This document shows, in pieces, positions 21,744 to 32,862 of a stretch of DNA of 64,000 bases. Position 1 is the stretch's first letter; each line of letters begins with the position of its first letter. The notes under the pieces were generated by a model. That model worked only from the letters and a program-made list of their open reading frames with translations. It was not told the origin of the DNA and did not search any database. Source of the stretch: Astrothelium macrocarpum (lineage: Eukaryota; Ascomycota; Dothideomycetes; Trypetheliales; Trypetheliaceae); assembly GCA_021030915.1 (NCBI GenBank), contig JAGEMR010000046.1, positions 1-64,000 on the forward strand. Reading direction: 5' to 3'. Position numbers and translations under genes: made by a program.

Positions 21744-22774
21744 ATGGCTCCAGCTGCTATCATTGAGATGCCAAGTAGTGATGGCCATTTCAATGGACAG
21801 CGTGACGGCTTGGCGCTCGAAGCAACTTCGGACAACATTGATGAGGTCAATGTTATCAAAGCTGCCCTCAAAACCCAAAAGGACACCACCACCGGAAAAG
21901 AGAAAGACATCTACGAAAAGTCCGAATTCGACGCAGAAAAGGACAAAAGTCAATTCAGACAGTACGAGGAAGCTTGTGATCGTGTAAAGAATTTTTATCG
22001 CGAGCAACATGAGAAACAGACCGTCGCATACAATCTGAAAGCCCGCAATGACTTCAAGTCCAAGACTCGCGCTGAAATGACCATTTGGCAAGCCATGGAG
22101 AAGCTGAATACGTTGATTGACGAGTCTGACCCAGACACCTCTCTATCGCAGATTGAGCATTTACTCCAATCCGCTGAGGCTATTCGTCGGGACGGAAAGC
22201 CTCGCTGGATGCAACTTACAGGACTCATCCATGACCTGGGTAAATTGCTTTTTTTCTTCGACGCTCGGGGTCAATGGGATGTTGTCGGTGACACGTTCCC
22301 AGTCGGCTGCGCTTTTGACGAGAGGATCATCTATCCCGAGACCTTCAAGGGAAACCCGGACTACTTCAATGAGATTTACTCCACGAAGCACGGTATCTAC
22401 ACTCCAGGTTGTGGTATGGACAACGTCATGTTAAGCTGGGGCCACGATGAGTATCTTTACCACATTGCCAAGGAGCAGAGCACGCTACCGGATGAGGCTC
22501 TGGCGATGATTCGATATCATTCATTCTACCCATGGCATTCAGCAGGTGCGTACACGTGGATGATGAATGAACATGATAAGAAGATGCTGGAGGCTGTGAG
22601 GGCATTCAATCCATATGATCTGTATAGCAAGAGCGATGATGTCCCAAGTGTCGAAGAGCTCAAGGTACGTGCTGATTCTTTATTCCGAAAATAGCATGGG
22701 TCCTAATCTTCAGCTAGCCTTACTATATGGAGCTTATTGACGAGTACTTTCCCACGAAAGTCATCAAATGGTGA
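21744..22774 (+). CDS. MIOX: myo-inositol oxygenase
   Basis: Two exons, 21744-22664 and 22718-22774, encode 325 residues. The enzyme opens myo-inositol with O2 to D-glucuronate, using a di-iron centre in an HD-domain fold. Iron ligands are visible in LIHDLGK, SWGHDEYLYH and MIRYHSFYPWHSAGAY. CAFDERIIYPETF and GIYTPGCGMDNVMLSWG are signature stretches. The C-terminus PYYMELIDEYFPTKVIKW comes from the short second exon, joined through GTACGT..GCTAG; an earlier AG (TTCAG) would put a stop in frame. The N-terminal 90 residues are longer than in animal enzymes, as in other fungi. It lies close to three other sugar or inositol dehydrogenases. Confidence 0.96.
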
Positions 22775-23229
22775 CTCACGAACATTCAAGCATGGTAACG
22801 TGATTGGAAGAAATGACATGATTTCTGTACATTTGAGCGTCAACTCTATTAGCATATAGCGTTTGGAAGCTTATAGCTTAGCTAGTGTGTGTGCTGGCCA
22901 TTAATAAGCACACATTCATGTGTCATGTCGATGGCGGCTTTGGATTTCGTGTTAAAGTCACATCATTTGGGATCTCGTTCATTTGCTTTTCCTGCTGCTC
23001 GTTAATTCGATATTAGTTTGATGTAAATAAAGCAGAGAACATTGAGCTTCATACGATCATACATAGTACGGATTGGATCTTCAGCAATCAATACGGGACT
23101 TTGTGTTTTCTATTCATTTTCACTCCTAAAAACGACCAAACTCCGCCAACCTGCCAGCCCGCCAGCCTGCCCAATATGTACAAGAATGGATATCAATATA
23201 TACAAGAAGTGTCGTTACCAAGCCCATTT
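22775..23229. other. Convergent intergenic region
   Basis: Holds the 3' regions of MIOX and the CmcJ-like oxygenase gene, with a possible poly(A) hexamer AATAAA near 23025. No gene seen. Confidence 0.6.
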
Positions 23230-24267
23230 TTAATCATAAAAGACCAAACACCGGACCTCGATACTCTGTCTCCCAGGAGCATCGGCTCTTGTATCAGAGT
23301 CCACAAAGGCAGTATGCGGCGTCCTTACTGCCTCACCTGGCCAACCCCCGGGAAGTCCTTCTCCCCGGCTATCAAAGCACTTCAACAACATCACCTCATC
23401 AGGCGTCATATCTTTCGCATAGTAAAACCGATGCCGTTCACTCGGCGCCACCCCCATCGTCTCCCCTCTAACCTCATACCCGTCCGTCGACGTCTCCGAC
23501 CCGGGCTTCGGCAACCGTTCCCTCCCACGATCATCATTCGCCGCAATCCCGGCCTCCTCCTCCATCGGCGAGTCCGAGCGCGCGGGATACAGCAAGTCCA
23601 CGGGGACAAAGTCCGCGGGCCGCGTCGACCGCCAGTCCACCACGGCGAGCGGGAAGTCCTCGGCCACGAACCCGATCGGTCGCCACACGTTCACAATCTG
23701 ATAGCGGCCCTGCAGCAGCTCCTCGGCTTCGTGCGCGGGCAGGTGCCGTCGCACGCGCACCGCGGCCGCCGACGGCGTCTGGTCCACGTGCACTTGCTGC
23801 ACGGGCTGGCGCGGGGCGTCGCGGTGGCGGCGGCGGATGGTGTGGTCAAAGATGACGATCTTTTTGATGGGGCCTGGCAGGTGCTTGCGGAGGAGAGCTT
23901 CGACTTCTGGGTAGTAGTTCTGCCGTATGGCGGCGTCTTGGGAGAAGGGCATCTCTGGGATGGGCGCGTGGTGGAGGGCGAAGCCGGCGTTGTCAGTGGT
24001 AAAGGTGGTGGTGGAGGTGGAGGCATGGCGGATGTTGTGAACGGTGCGGCGGTCGTCGCGGAGTTGGAAGGAGGAGCCACCGCCATCGACTTTGGTCCAG
24101 GGTTTGGAGGAGGTGGAGGTGGACAGGTCGATGTGTTTGAAGAGTGCGGTGGTCATGTTGGCTCGCTGCGATCGCGGGAGATGAGAGACTTTGGGCGTAG
24201 TGAGTGTCGGACTTTCTGTAGATGCTTTAGAGAGGAGAAAACGAACGGATGGCGAGCGGAGCAACAT
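23230..24267 (-). CDS. CmcJ/NvfI-type non-heme iron oxygenase
   Basis: An intronless frame of 345 residues. It resembles the CmcJ/NvfI/AsaB-type family of 2-oxoglutarate/Fe(II) oxygenases common in fungal secondary metabolism. Family landmarks are RRTVHNIRH, YYPEVEALLRKH, IVIFDHTIRRRH, the HVDQTPSAA metal site (H-x-D), NVWRPIG..PLAVVDWRS, HRFYYAKDMTPDEVMLLKCFDS, PHTAF (distal histidine) and SIEVRCLVFYD at the end. A Met at 24156 (MTTALFKHIDL) fits the usual family start better. The 37 residues before it are arginine/serine-rich and would look like a mitochondrial presequence if translated. GC content is noticeably higher than in neighbouring genes. The substrate is unknown. Confidence 0.85.
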   Translation of the reverse strand: MLLRSPSVRFLLSKASTESPTLTTPKVSHLPRSQRANMTTALFKHIDLSTSTSSKPWTKVDGGGSSFQLRDDRRTVHNIRHASTSTTTFTTDNAGFALHHAPIPEMPFSQDAAIRQNYYPEVEALLRKHLPGPIKKIVIFDHTIRRRHRDAPRQPVQQVHVDQTPSAAAVRVRRHLPAHEAEELLQGRYQIVNVWRPIGFVAEDFPLAVVDWRSTRPADFVPVDLLYPARSDSPMEEEAGIAANDDRGRERLPKPGSETSTDGYEVRGETMGVAPSERHRFYYAKDMTPDEVMLLKCFDSRGEGLPGGWPGEAVRTPHTAFVDSDTRADAPGRQSIEVRCLVFYD

Positions 24268-24965
24268 TGTTGTGGAGACTGGGAGCTGACCCTGGATGAA
24301 GAACTTACCTTGCTGGGAGATCGTCGTGAGGCTTTATACAATTCAAGACAGTTGTTTGAAGTGAAGAAAAGGATGATTGGAAATGTAGAAGGGCGATTAC
24401 ATGACGATACCCACATGTAAGAAAACGGTGCGGGGACGTATGAGGTCAGTGCAGCAGCAAATAGACCATGCAGCTGCAGAAGATGAACAACAGCCGGTCG
24501 CGTTAGAAGGATGGCGTGACACGGATCAAGCGACGGCACAAGATAGTAATATCGAATGGTCTAGGATCGTCCTCCAAAAATGCCTCGTTGACAGCAACAC
24601 CTAGGAAAGACGTAGCAATCATAGCACCGCTCTTCTACAACATCAGAGCATGCTTTAGCTATGAGAGGAGCTTAGGCCCGGTAGATCACAGCCTCAGCGT
24701 TTCTTTGTTGGCGGATTATTGCACACTGCCTTTACCAATCACAATGCGCTAATGCATGCCATAAGGTAGCCGTCGGATGCAGTCAGACCTTGTACCTACA
24801 GCGCTGCGTCATATCCGCTCAGAGAGCGTGAAACTCCATGCTGCGAATTAATTCCGAGCTCGCTATATGGTTGTGCTGATCCCCCATCCTGAACGAGCAC
24901 AGATGGATCACGAGATCAGCAACGCCGTCTTGAACTGATGAACATTACGAGAAAGCCTCCTAACA
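24268..24965. promoter_or_regulatory. Divergent intergenic region, oxygenase / glyoxalase-fold gene
   Basis: About 700 bases between two outward-facing genes. Small open frames here show no family resemblance. Confidence 0.45.
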
Positions 24966-25588
24966 ATGCTGAGCGGATTAAAAATTGCACGACGTCTATC
25001 ACTGTCCAGGCCTCTCTTCTCGTCCCGGTCTACTAGAATCGTGACAAACTACCACAGAACGTCGACCGCCACTCCGGTTGCCCAGGTCCGGTCATTGGAT
25101 CATCTCGTCTTGACCGTCAAGGACATCCCTGCTACAATAGCATTTTACGAAAAATTTCTGGGCATGAAGTCGACGTCGTTTGGTTCATCTTCCTCTATTT
25201 CCCCACCTGCAAAACGCTACGCTCTGTCATTCGGTGCACAGAAAATCAACCTGCATCAGTTAGGCGCAGAGTTTGAGCCAAAGGCAAAAAGCGTCTGCCC
25301 AGGTAGTGCGGATTTGTGCTTTGTGGCCGAAACGCCGGTCGAGCAAGTCTTGACGAGACTAAAAGACGAGGGAACAGATGTCCTGGAAGGAGGCGAGGTA
25401 GTGGAAAGGACGGGCGCAGTGGGCAGGATAAGGAGCGTGTACATTCGCGATCCCGACGGAAACCTCGTTGAGTATGTTATCGTCTTTATCCAGTCCAAAC
25501 TGCCAAATGCGTCAAACGTTAAGTGGACTTCTGGGGTAGCATTGCTAATTTCATCATGCCATTCAGGATTTCAAACTATGCTATTTGA
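24966..25588 (+). CDS. Glyoxalase/VOC-fold dioxygenase-like protein
   Basis: Two exons, 24966-25471 and 25567-25588, give 175 residues. The VOC fold begins at SLDHLVLTVKDIPATIAFYEKFLGM. It holds a metal-type His in KINLHQ and ends with the classic DPDGNLVE glutamate ligand, followed by ISNYAI. The last intron (GTATGT to TTCAG) restores this ISNY ending; reading through gives an unconserved tail. Residues 1-40 (MLSGLKIARRLSLSRPLFSS and on) are rich in Arg, Ser and Leu, suggesting mitochondrial import. The family includes glyoxalases, dioxygenases and virulence-associated fungal VOC proteins; the exact reaction is unknown. Confidence 0.87.
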
Positions 25589-25749
25589 ACAGCCGACAGT
25601 TGAGACGTGTAATAAAATACTGGTTTAACATTGCAAATGGTGTGCCATGTAGGAGTATGATACCTGCTTGGAGAACGACTTAGCCCGAAAAGCTGCCTTG
25701 ACCCAAATCCCTCAGCCTCGAGCATTTGTAAGCGACCACATGATCTCAT

Positions 25750-27432
25750 TCATTTCTTGTCATCAATTTTTTTGACTCCATGCTTTGCTATAGGGCTGTC
25801 CATGAACGCATCCCAGTGATGCCACGCAAAAGCTTGTTGGTGACTAATGTCAACTTCCGCCGCACCGCGGTGCCTCATTTCCTCATCATAAGCCGTAACA
25901 GCATCGGGGAAAGTCTGCTTGCTCTCATGAACATCGACAAGCAGTGACACGTAACGTGCTGCGTCCTCGAGTGCATTGTTTAGTCCTTGTCCACGGTCTG
26001 TAACAAGGATTAGATGATAATGATGACAGTGAAACAATAACAAGGACAAAAGGAAAAAGAGGGCTAGAACGATGCTCTCACAACTTACATGGTGACATTG
26101 GATGAGCAGCATCACCGGCCAGAGTTACCCGCCCGCCGTAATTGTTCCATTTGGGTGGGTTTGGCCAGTATTTCAGACGATCGGGATAGATGTGAGTATC
26201 ATCTTTCACCCACAATGCGGCAGATTTGAATGGTTCACAGTACCCCTTTCCAATCTCTTTCAGCTGTGCTAGTCGCTCTTTATTAGTAAGTGCAGGTTCC
26301 TCGGCTCCCCACTTTGAATATAGTAATTGGAAAATCCAGCGTTCAGGCCGCTCAGGGTCAACTATATCAGCCATGCAAAGGAGGGCCATCGTTTTTTGGG
26401 CAGGATGAGGAGAGATCTGCATTGAATTTTAGTTGAAGTGTCTGTCTTGCAGCGTTTAAGATCATTGACCATTAACATAGGATGATACTGGCTACGGATG
26501 AACTTTGCTTGTTCGGCTGTGTAGCTTTGCGTAAGGTTCTGTGCTATCTTAGAACATGCTCCAGGAGCGATGAAGGTAAAAATGGACGCGACTGCTTACA
26601 AATACCAAGGCAGGGACCGTCTTAAGCTGGATATCATCTGGTGGCAGCACAGCTTTGCGAACTGCGCTTTTAACTACACTCCATTAGCTTATGTCTCTTA
26701 GGTATGGGTGAAAGACGAAGATGCCTGCCTCTGGGCGAGACATCGATCAAAAGAAATAAACCAAGTTCAACGTACCGCTGTCGCAACCAACAAGACATGT
26801 CCCCTTGGCTGAACTGCCATCCTCAAAATACGCTGTGATGGTAGTTCCGTCGTCTTCGAGCCGAACAAACTTCTTGTCATACTGGAAAGCTATGAGCCAC
26901 AGCCTTCCCTGTCTACTTGTCTCTGATATCTTACTCGTATATCAATTCCCCTGGAGAGCAGGAGGCGCAGCTTCGTGCGACTAACCCTCCTTGTACTATT
27001 TGCGGGAGCTCCAAAAAGAATATCGCCGGTCTTCCCGTTGACCAGTGGGATGTGATGCTCTTCTTCGTCTGTCATCACAGTATCGGGGTCATTTTCGGCG
27101 CTTCTGAGGTCTTGCTGTATCTCGTCTGGCCAGTGCGCGATGTACTGACCGCCCCAATGCAAAGCCATGCTCCATTCTCTTTCCCAATGAGTATATCCTT
27201 CCTGGTTCTGCCGCTCAAAGACTGTGCACGATAGACCGAGCTTTCCACAACACCATCATGAGCTATCGCCATTATGTAATAGACTTACTTGATTACACAC
27301 CTTCTTCAGACCTTGGGCAATGGAGAGACCGGTTGAACCTTTGGCGGTCAGTACGATTCAAACGCCATACAGTGTGTTCCTGATATTACCGGCCCCAATG
27401 ATCAGCAAGTGAAAGTCGGCCATTTTGTCCAT
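25750..27432 (-). CDS. FAD-dependent monooxygenase (PHBH/zeaxanthin-epoxidase-like)
   Basis: Eight exons on the minus strand: 27390-27432, 27301-27338, 26935-27240, 26776-26881, 26600-26673, 26470-26538, 26089-26416, 25750-25997. The total is 403 residues. All three flavoprotein motifs appear: GAGSTGLSIAQGLKK (dinucleotide-binding), CLVGCDSVKSAVRK (DG-motif region, here D-S instead of D-G) and VTLAGDAAHPMSPYRGQGLNNALEDA (GD motif with FAD ribityl contacts). The intron between 26470 and 26416 uses a weak GTCAAT donor; the others are ordinary. Start ATGs at 27432 and 27423 are both possible. Such enzymes hydroxylate or epoxidise aromatic and isoprenoid compounds. It is convergent with the VOC gene. 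Confidence 0.87.
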
Positions 27433-28072
27433 GATGACCCTGGCAGCAAATGTATCTGGTACTCAACGACCGACACTCCGGGTATTCGTAGAGGCTTGGT
27501 AGAAGTTCAATGAAATGGACCAAGAAGACGGGTCAAGGAACTACAGCCGGCAGAAAGGAAGACATTGTGGCAAGGGAATGATAGCGCGCGATGAAGTCTA
27601 GGTCACGCTGTGTGGGAAAGAGCGAGCTGCATTGTGTGCTGCATCTACCACGGAGGGAAGTCAGGGGCAGGTCAGGCTCGGCCCCGGCGATTGTCTGGAG
27701 GCCGTGCTTGTTATCGGCGACCATGACTATCGTGCTGCATTTGTGAGCTCTGCTCGTAAACACGCGGCATGGCGAGAGAGAGAGAGCAACATTCACTGTT
27801 GCGCTTACACATGCTGCGTGCGAGAGATGCACGTATGATCTAGGCTGACCCAAGTCGCGGGTATCCAGTAGCTGAGGTCCCAGCAACAGCTACCGATCCA
27901 CAGTCACGACCCGACCGCCAGGAGGCCCCCTGAGCCCCATGGACGGATAAATTACGCCATGAGGTAAACAAGAAAATTTCTCCACACGCTCGTGCTACAT
28001 GTAGGCATGAATCCCCAGCTCGCCAACTTCATCCTCAGAAAAACGCCCGCCCACGTTCTGCACCCAGACTCC
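27433..28072. promoter_or_regulatory. Divergent intergenic region, monooxygenase / aldo-keto reductase
   Basis: 640 bases. Near 27774-27784 there is a short (GA)n run. Frames on both strands are not supported. Confidence 0.45.
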
Positions 28073-29256
28073 ATGGCCGACACCGTCTTCACCCTCAACA
28101 CCGGCGCTCAGATCCCTGCCCTTGGACTTGGGACGTGGCAGTCCGAGCCCGGCCTGGTCAAGGACGCTGTCTCGCACGCCATCCAAAAAGGCTATCGACA
28201 TATTGATTGCGCCTATGTGTATCAGAACGAGGACGAAGTGGGCGAAGGGATCAAAGAGGGGCTAGAAAAGAGCGGGGTCAAGCGAGAAGAGCTGTTCATC
28301 ACAACAAAGCTCTGGTGTACATACCACAGCCGGGTAGAAGAGAATTTGGATAAGAGCTTGAAAAGCCTGGGTTTGAGCTATGTAGATTTGTACCTGATGC
28401 ATTGGCCAGTCCCTATGAATCCCAAAGGTTCGTGTGAACCTGGCGAGCCTTCGCTTTTCGCTTTTCGCTTACACTTTGTGTTGTTGATCTCATGAAATGG
28501 ACTCTGCGTGTCTCGTTCCAACGCTGTCACTGATCACACGTGCCGCACAGGAAACCATGAAAAATTCCCCAAACACCCAGACGGCTCGCGCGATCTTCAC
28601 GAGGCTTGGTCACACCTGCAGACGTGGAAGGAACTCGAGAAGCTCCCCGCTACGGGTAAGGTTCGCGCCATTGGCGTTTCCAATTACAGCGTCAAGTTCC
28701 TCGAGCAGATCCTATCAGTCGCCACGATCACCCCTGCGGCGAATCAGATCGAGAACCACCCTTACCTTCCGCAGCAAGATATTGTCGACTTCTGCAAGGC
28801 AAAGGGCATTTTGGTCGAGGCCTATTCTCCGCTCGGCAGCACGGGAAGTCCGCTGTTTCAAGAGGAAGGCGTGCAGAAGGTAGCGCAAAAGCATAATGTC
28901 ACGCCGGGCTCTGTGCTGCTGAGTTACCACAGTATGTGAAGGCTTATTTGCGCCGGCCCCCCTGAATTTGGTATTGACAGGAATATTAGTTGCTCGTGGC
29001 CTGGTTGTGTTGGCCAAGTCGGTGACTTTATCAAGGATTGAAGAGAATCGGAACATCATCAAACTAGACCAAGAAGATGTGGCTGCATTGGATGGAATTT
29101 CAGCTTCGAAGGGCATTACGAGATTTGTTTATCCCCCATTTGGCGTAAGCTTCTCGTCCCTTTCCGTGCTCATTTCATTTGCTGATCATGACGATTTAGG
29201 TCAATGTTGGGTTTCCTGATAAGCCAGATGGGAAAGTTTTGAAGCAGACGCTGTGA
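28073..29256 (+). CDS. Aldo-keto reductase (GCY1/glycerol dehydrogenase-like)
   Basis: Four exons, 28073-28427, 28551-28931, 28990-29144 and 29200-29256, give 315 residues. It is an (alpha/beta)8 NADPH-dependent reductase. The catalytic Asp and Tyr are in HIDCAYVYQNEDEVGEG, Lys in FITTKLW, and His in the following CTYH. The substrate-loop LMHWPVPMNP and the cofactor stretch GLVVLAKSVTLSRIEEN are conserved. Acceptor choice for exon 3 (TATTAG/TTGC) gives SYHIARGLVVLAKSV with family spacing. In-frame Mets at 27992 and 28007 would add up to 27 residues. Fungal relatives reduce glyceraldehyde, uronic acids and pentoses, so a role in D-glucuronate reduction after MIOX is possible but not shown. Confidence 0.9.
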
Positions 29257-29470
29257 ATTTTTAATGAGGAAGCTTGCCTAGTTTGGACTTGCGTATGATT
29301 AACGAGGATAGATTTATGGCCGGCAGGCGATCTGCTTGGATGATCGTTCACTTACTCCAAAGTATAAAAATAATTCAAGATGGGCAATGTGCAGCAGCAT
29401 TAGCGCCGCATAGCATTTATGGAAGGGTTTCATTAAATCTTATTCCAAGTTTGCTTGACAATAGGGTTCG

Positions 29471-30405
29471 TTATTTGAATGTTTTCGTAAGCCATTTTTC
29501 CCACCATTTCCGCACGGCGAGTACAGCTGCCGTACCGTCGTTATATTTGTCGTGGCCATCAGGATTTCCAATGACTGCAGCAAAAAACCAGAACAAAGCC
29601 GCCACCCACGTCGCCAGCGCGACACAAATGCTCAAAAGCGGAGATATGATGTGAACTAGCAAAAGCGCCGGTACGCTATATCCGTCGTCAGATGGCTCAG
29701 AATAGATGAGCCGTAACTGTAGCTGCAGTAGAGGAGCAAGTTGGTGTGTAAGCCGTTCCGTGAATGAACCTGGTTTCAAAAAGACGCACAAAGGTTGCGT
29801 CACGGTCACACAGATGAGGGAAATGACTGTCCAAAACAAGATGCCCAACGAGATGGCGCAGCAGATTCCTGAGAGGTGAATCTATCATGTCTCAGTGAGT
29901 ACACTCCAATACAAGTTTGGATTCTGTCATCTACCGTTATCCGCAATATGTTCTCTTGCACATGGTCTGTTTCCACATCGTCTTCCTCATGAAAATGTAC
30001 TGTAGTCCGATGTATGTCTTGCCTGAGATGATGGTGGGCAGATGAATCAGTACAGCCGTGTTTCTCCTTGTATCGATCGCAGCTGCTGTAGGAAACGTAC
30101 GAATTCCGCTGAGGACTTGAAATTTGCCTATCGTAGGCAACCGGATGAGAATCCAAGCTGGAAGAAATTGGCGCGCTCGTCGTCATCTGCGAGACAGAAG
30201 CGGTCGTTGATGATGTCGACACCACACTATGAGGGTAAAGAGGCGCATGAGTGTACCTGCTGTCTTGGATGACTGCAGGTGGGAGAGATGAGAGTATCGG
30301 TTGACTGAGTGAAGTTGTGTTTCTCGGATCAACAGTACTTTGTGCTTTATCACTGTACGATCTCGAGACCTCTGACATTGAAGGATGTCCGGTCTGAATG
30401 AGCAT
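29471..30405 (-). CDS. Two-helix membrane protein with Ser-rich N-terminus, unknown function
   Basis: Two exons, 29935-30405 and 29471-29881, give about 293 residues. The N-terminal half is Ser/Thr/Pro-rich and disordered. The C-terminal half has two strong membrane segments (LGILFWTVISLICVTVTQPL and a longer one from about ALLLVHIISPLLSICVALA). Between them lies a soluble loop, and after them a conserved-looking basic/aromatic end (VRKWWEKWLTKTFK). The intron GTAGAT to GATAG is phase 0 and joins NILRIT to IHLSGICCAIS; a nearer acceptor breaks the frame. The start is uncertain: in-frame Mets lie at 30486, 30405 and 30378. I do not recognise the family. Confidence 0.65.
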
Positions 30406-32862
30406 TATCTTGTTGATGACGCCCCAACCGCTGCACAACAGTGGAAACGGCGCACGCTCACAGTATAGCGCTGAAAGGAACGACAACGGCTGTTCAAGGG
30501 AAATGTTGAGAGGGTAATGCTATCGCGGGCGCTCCATAGTGATAGCTTCGGCCCCCCGGGGGAGAGGGGAAGAAAGTCTTGGTCCCAAGCATTGGCACGG
30601 TAATCCATCATGAGTTGGCTCATGAGTTTTGCTTGGGAGTGAGTCTTGGCAGCTTGGCACAGAAGGCTTGGGATGTACGCCAAGCAGGTGAGCGGCCAGT
30701 CAGCGCACGGTAAGCTCTCCCATGCGCTCCGCTGCCAAGCACGGACCGGACAACATGAAACCCACGACTTCATCAGATAAATCTGTATGTGCTTTGCCTC
30801 TTGAGCCATCAAAGACCCCAATTTGCACTGATTTCCTTGGTTGCAAAAGCCTCTCCAGTATGGAAGCAAAGCGTAGGGTCACACCGTTTTGTTGCTTGTC
30901 TGTTTAGAGTGCTTGGCACCGGCCTTGGCGGATTACACGCCATGTTTGCTTTCCTAACCTGGCTGTCGATAGAAATTTCCGGAAGATGAAGCTCGCCAGA
31001 TTGTCAAGTGACTCTAACATGGCCGTACCACCTATCATTTTTGCAAATGTTTTTCTCTTCAGCATGGCAAATTTCCAAATTTACTCACAAAACCACAAGT
31101 ACGCCTTAAGCTCTACCTTAATCGTACACTCAATCGATGTTTGACCAATGGCAACGATCCACAATTTTTAGGCCAGCTGCGACAGACGATCATCACGCAA
31201 TGGCCAAGCCTCTTCCTTGTACTGTCCGAATGGGGTATTATCAATATGTCTAAAAACATTCTCCCAGATAGAGCTATAAAGCCTGATAGAAATATTTTGA
31301 TGACTATCTGCGCGTATTGTGTTTCCATTGATTTGGCCTGATCAGAACAGACTCGAAGGGTCGATGCACATAAGAAGTTATGCAAACGGCACAGGGATGG
31401 CGTAATTCACTCCCTTCTGACAAAGTAAGGCACTAAGGAATTGTGTGGTAAGCATTGGCTGTTGTTGAAGATTCAGCTCTCTCTTACAAAGACGTTCTTT
31501 GCGTACCTCATCCTCCGTTAGCGAATTTGCTCCCTTTTTATTTCGTCTTTGTAATAGACTATGCAGTACAACCTTTTCAGACAATTCAGGATACGCTTTC
31601 TACTGCATGACTGCGTCCCCCGCTAGCATCGAATATGAAAGTCATGTCTAGTTCACGCCCAGACTGCAGGCCAAGCCTACTTGCGACCGGACAAGTCTCG
31701 TGCCGTTTTCGGAAAACAACTTTCCGAGGGGCTAACATATCAAGGTCAAAATAGTGCTTGCTCAGTATACAGTGCTTAATCTCAGATGTTGTCTTATTTG
31801 GTTGGCGATCATCCTTCTTCCTGCAAGTACTTGGTCGCATAATCAACATTTTACAGTCCAAGAACTTCACTGGACCATCAAACTAACAAGCAGTGGTGCT
31901 CCATATCTACCCTGCGTTCACGAATCCCACTGCCCTAAGCCATTCTGAACTGGGAGATATCCTGTCACCTGGTTCGCTTTATATGCATTCTTTTCAACTT
32001 CGTCAAGCCTGCCAACAGATGGCGAAATGTCTAGGAGCTGAGATTCGGTGAAGTTGTTTGGTGCTTGGTTTTGTTATACGATCGACTGGATTCTTTGTGA
32101 ATGCATCAAGTTCACCTCACTAAATCACGACCCATTTGCTCTAGTCTTCTCAAGATACTTGCAATGCTTTCCCAACATCCAGTGCCTGTAGTGACCCATC
32201 TTCGGGCTACTAGATGACTACTGACATGCTGCATCGGTTACTTCTGTTAAGGTCTTTGGTTCAACGTTGGAAACGAAGGTGGCGCATGCTATAACCATGT
32301 AAGACAAAACACTTAGTAAGAGTGTTGTAATCATTACAATTGTCCAGAATCCGACATCTCAAAAGGTTTCAATTTGGCAGTGTAAAGGCGTTGTTATCCG
32401 TATAAATATGTGAGCCCCGCTTTCTTTCCCAAGCTCGCCGTAGCGGTTGAAATGTAAGGTAAGAGAGTTAGTCAATTTCAACACGTGTCCTGGGCCACAA
32501 AAATAAATTGGGAAGTCCTGCAACTTTTCCCAATCGAGCAAGGGAGCCTCATGGCTATAGGCAGCCATGTCAACACGATTTCACCATAAGGTTCCTTTGC
32601 ATGATGATTGGGGACTATCACCGCAAGCACCTCACAGGGTATCGTAGAAAGGGTTTTCTTTGCGCTTAAACGATGATCGTGCCAGTACTTGCCACCTTGA
32701 TTTTGCTCGAATGGGCGAGTAGGCATATTGTTGACTTGGTGGAGTCCTCGGGCTTTGTGCAAACCAATCAAGCCAGACAGGTTCTTCGCGCATCACCATT
32801 TCGTCGATGTCACTGGGCTACTCGAAGCATTTCCATTCTTCTGTTCATGTCTTTAAACAGCT
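30406..32862. other. Long gene-poor interval, about 2.4 kb
   Basis: Many 60-150-codon frames occur on both strands, but none shows a recognisable motif, a conserved splice set or a good start. No inverted or direct terminal repeats were noticed. It may contain a rapidly evolving gene, a non-coding RNA or old repeat remnants. Confidence 0.4.

Noticed and set aside
23101..24420. Plus-strand open frame of 439 codons
   Set aside because: Antisense shadow of the CmcJ/NvfI-type oxygenase; its content is the complement of high-GC coding sequence and resembles no family.
30405..30869. Minus-strand open frame of 154 codons
   Set aside because: Overlaps the 5' side of the two-helix membrane protein gene; Trp/Cys/Leu-rich random composition and no conserved motif.
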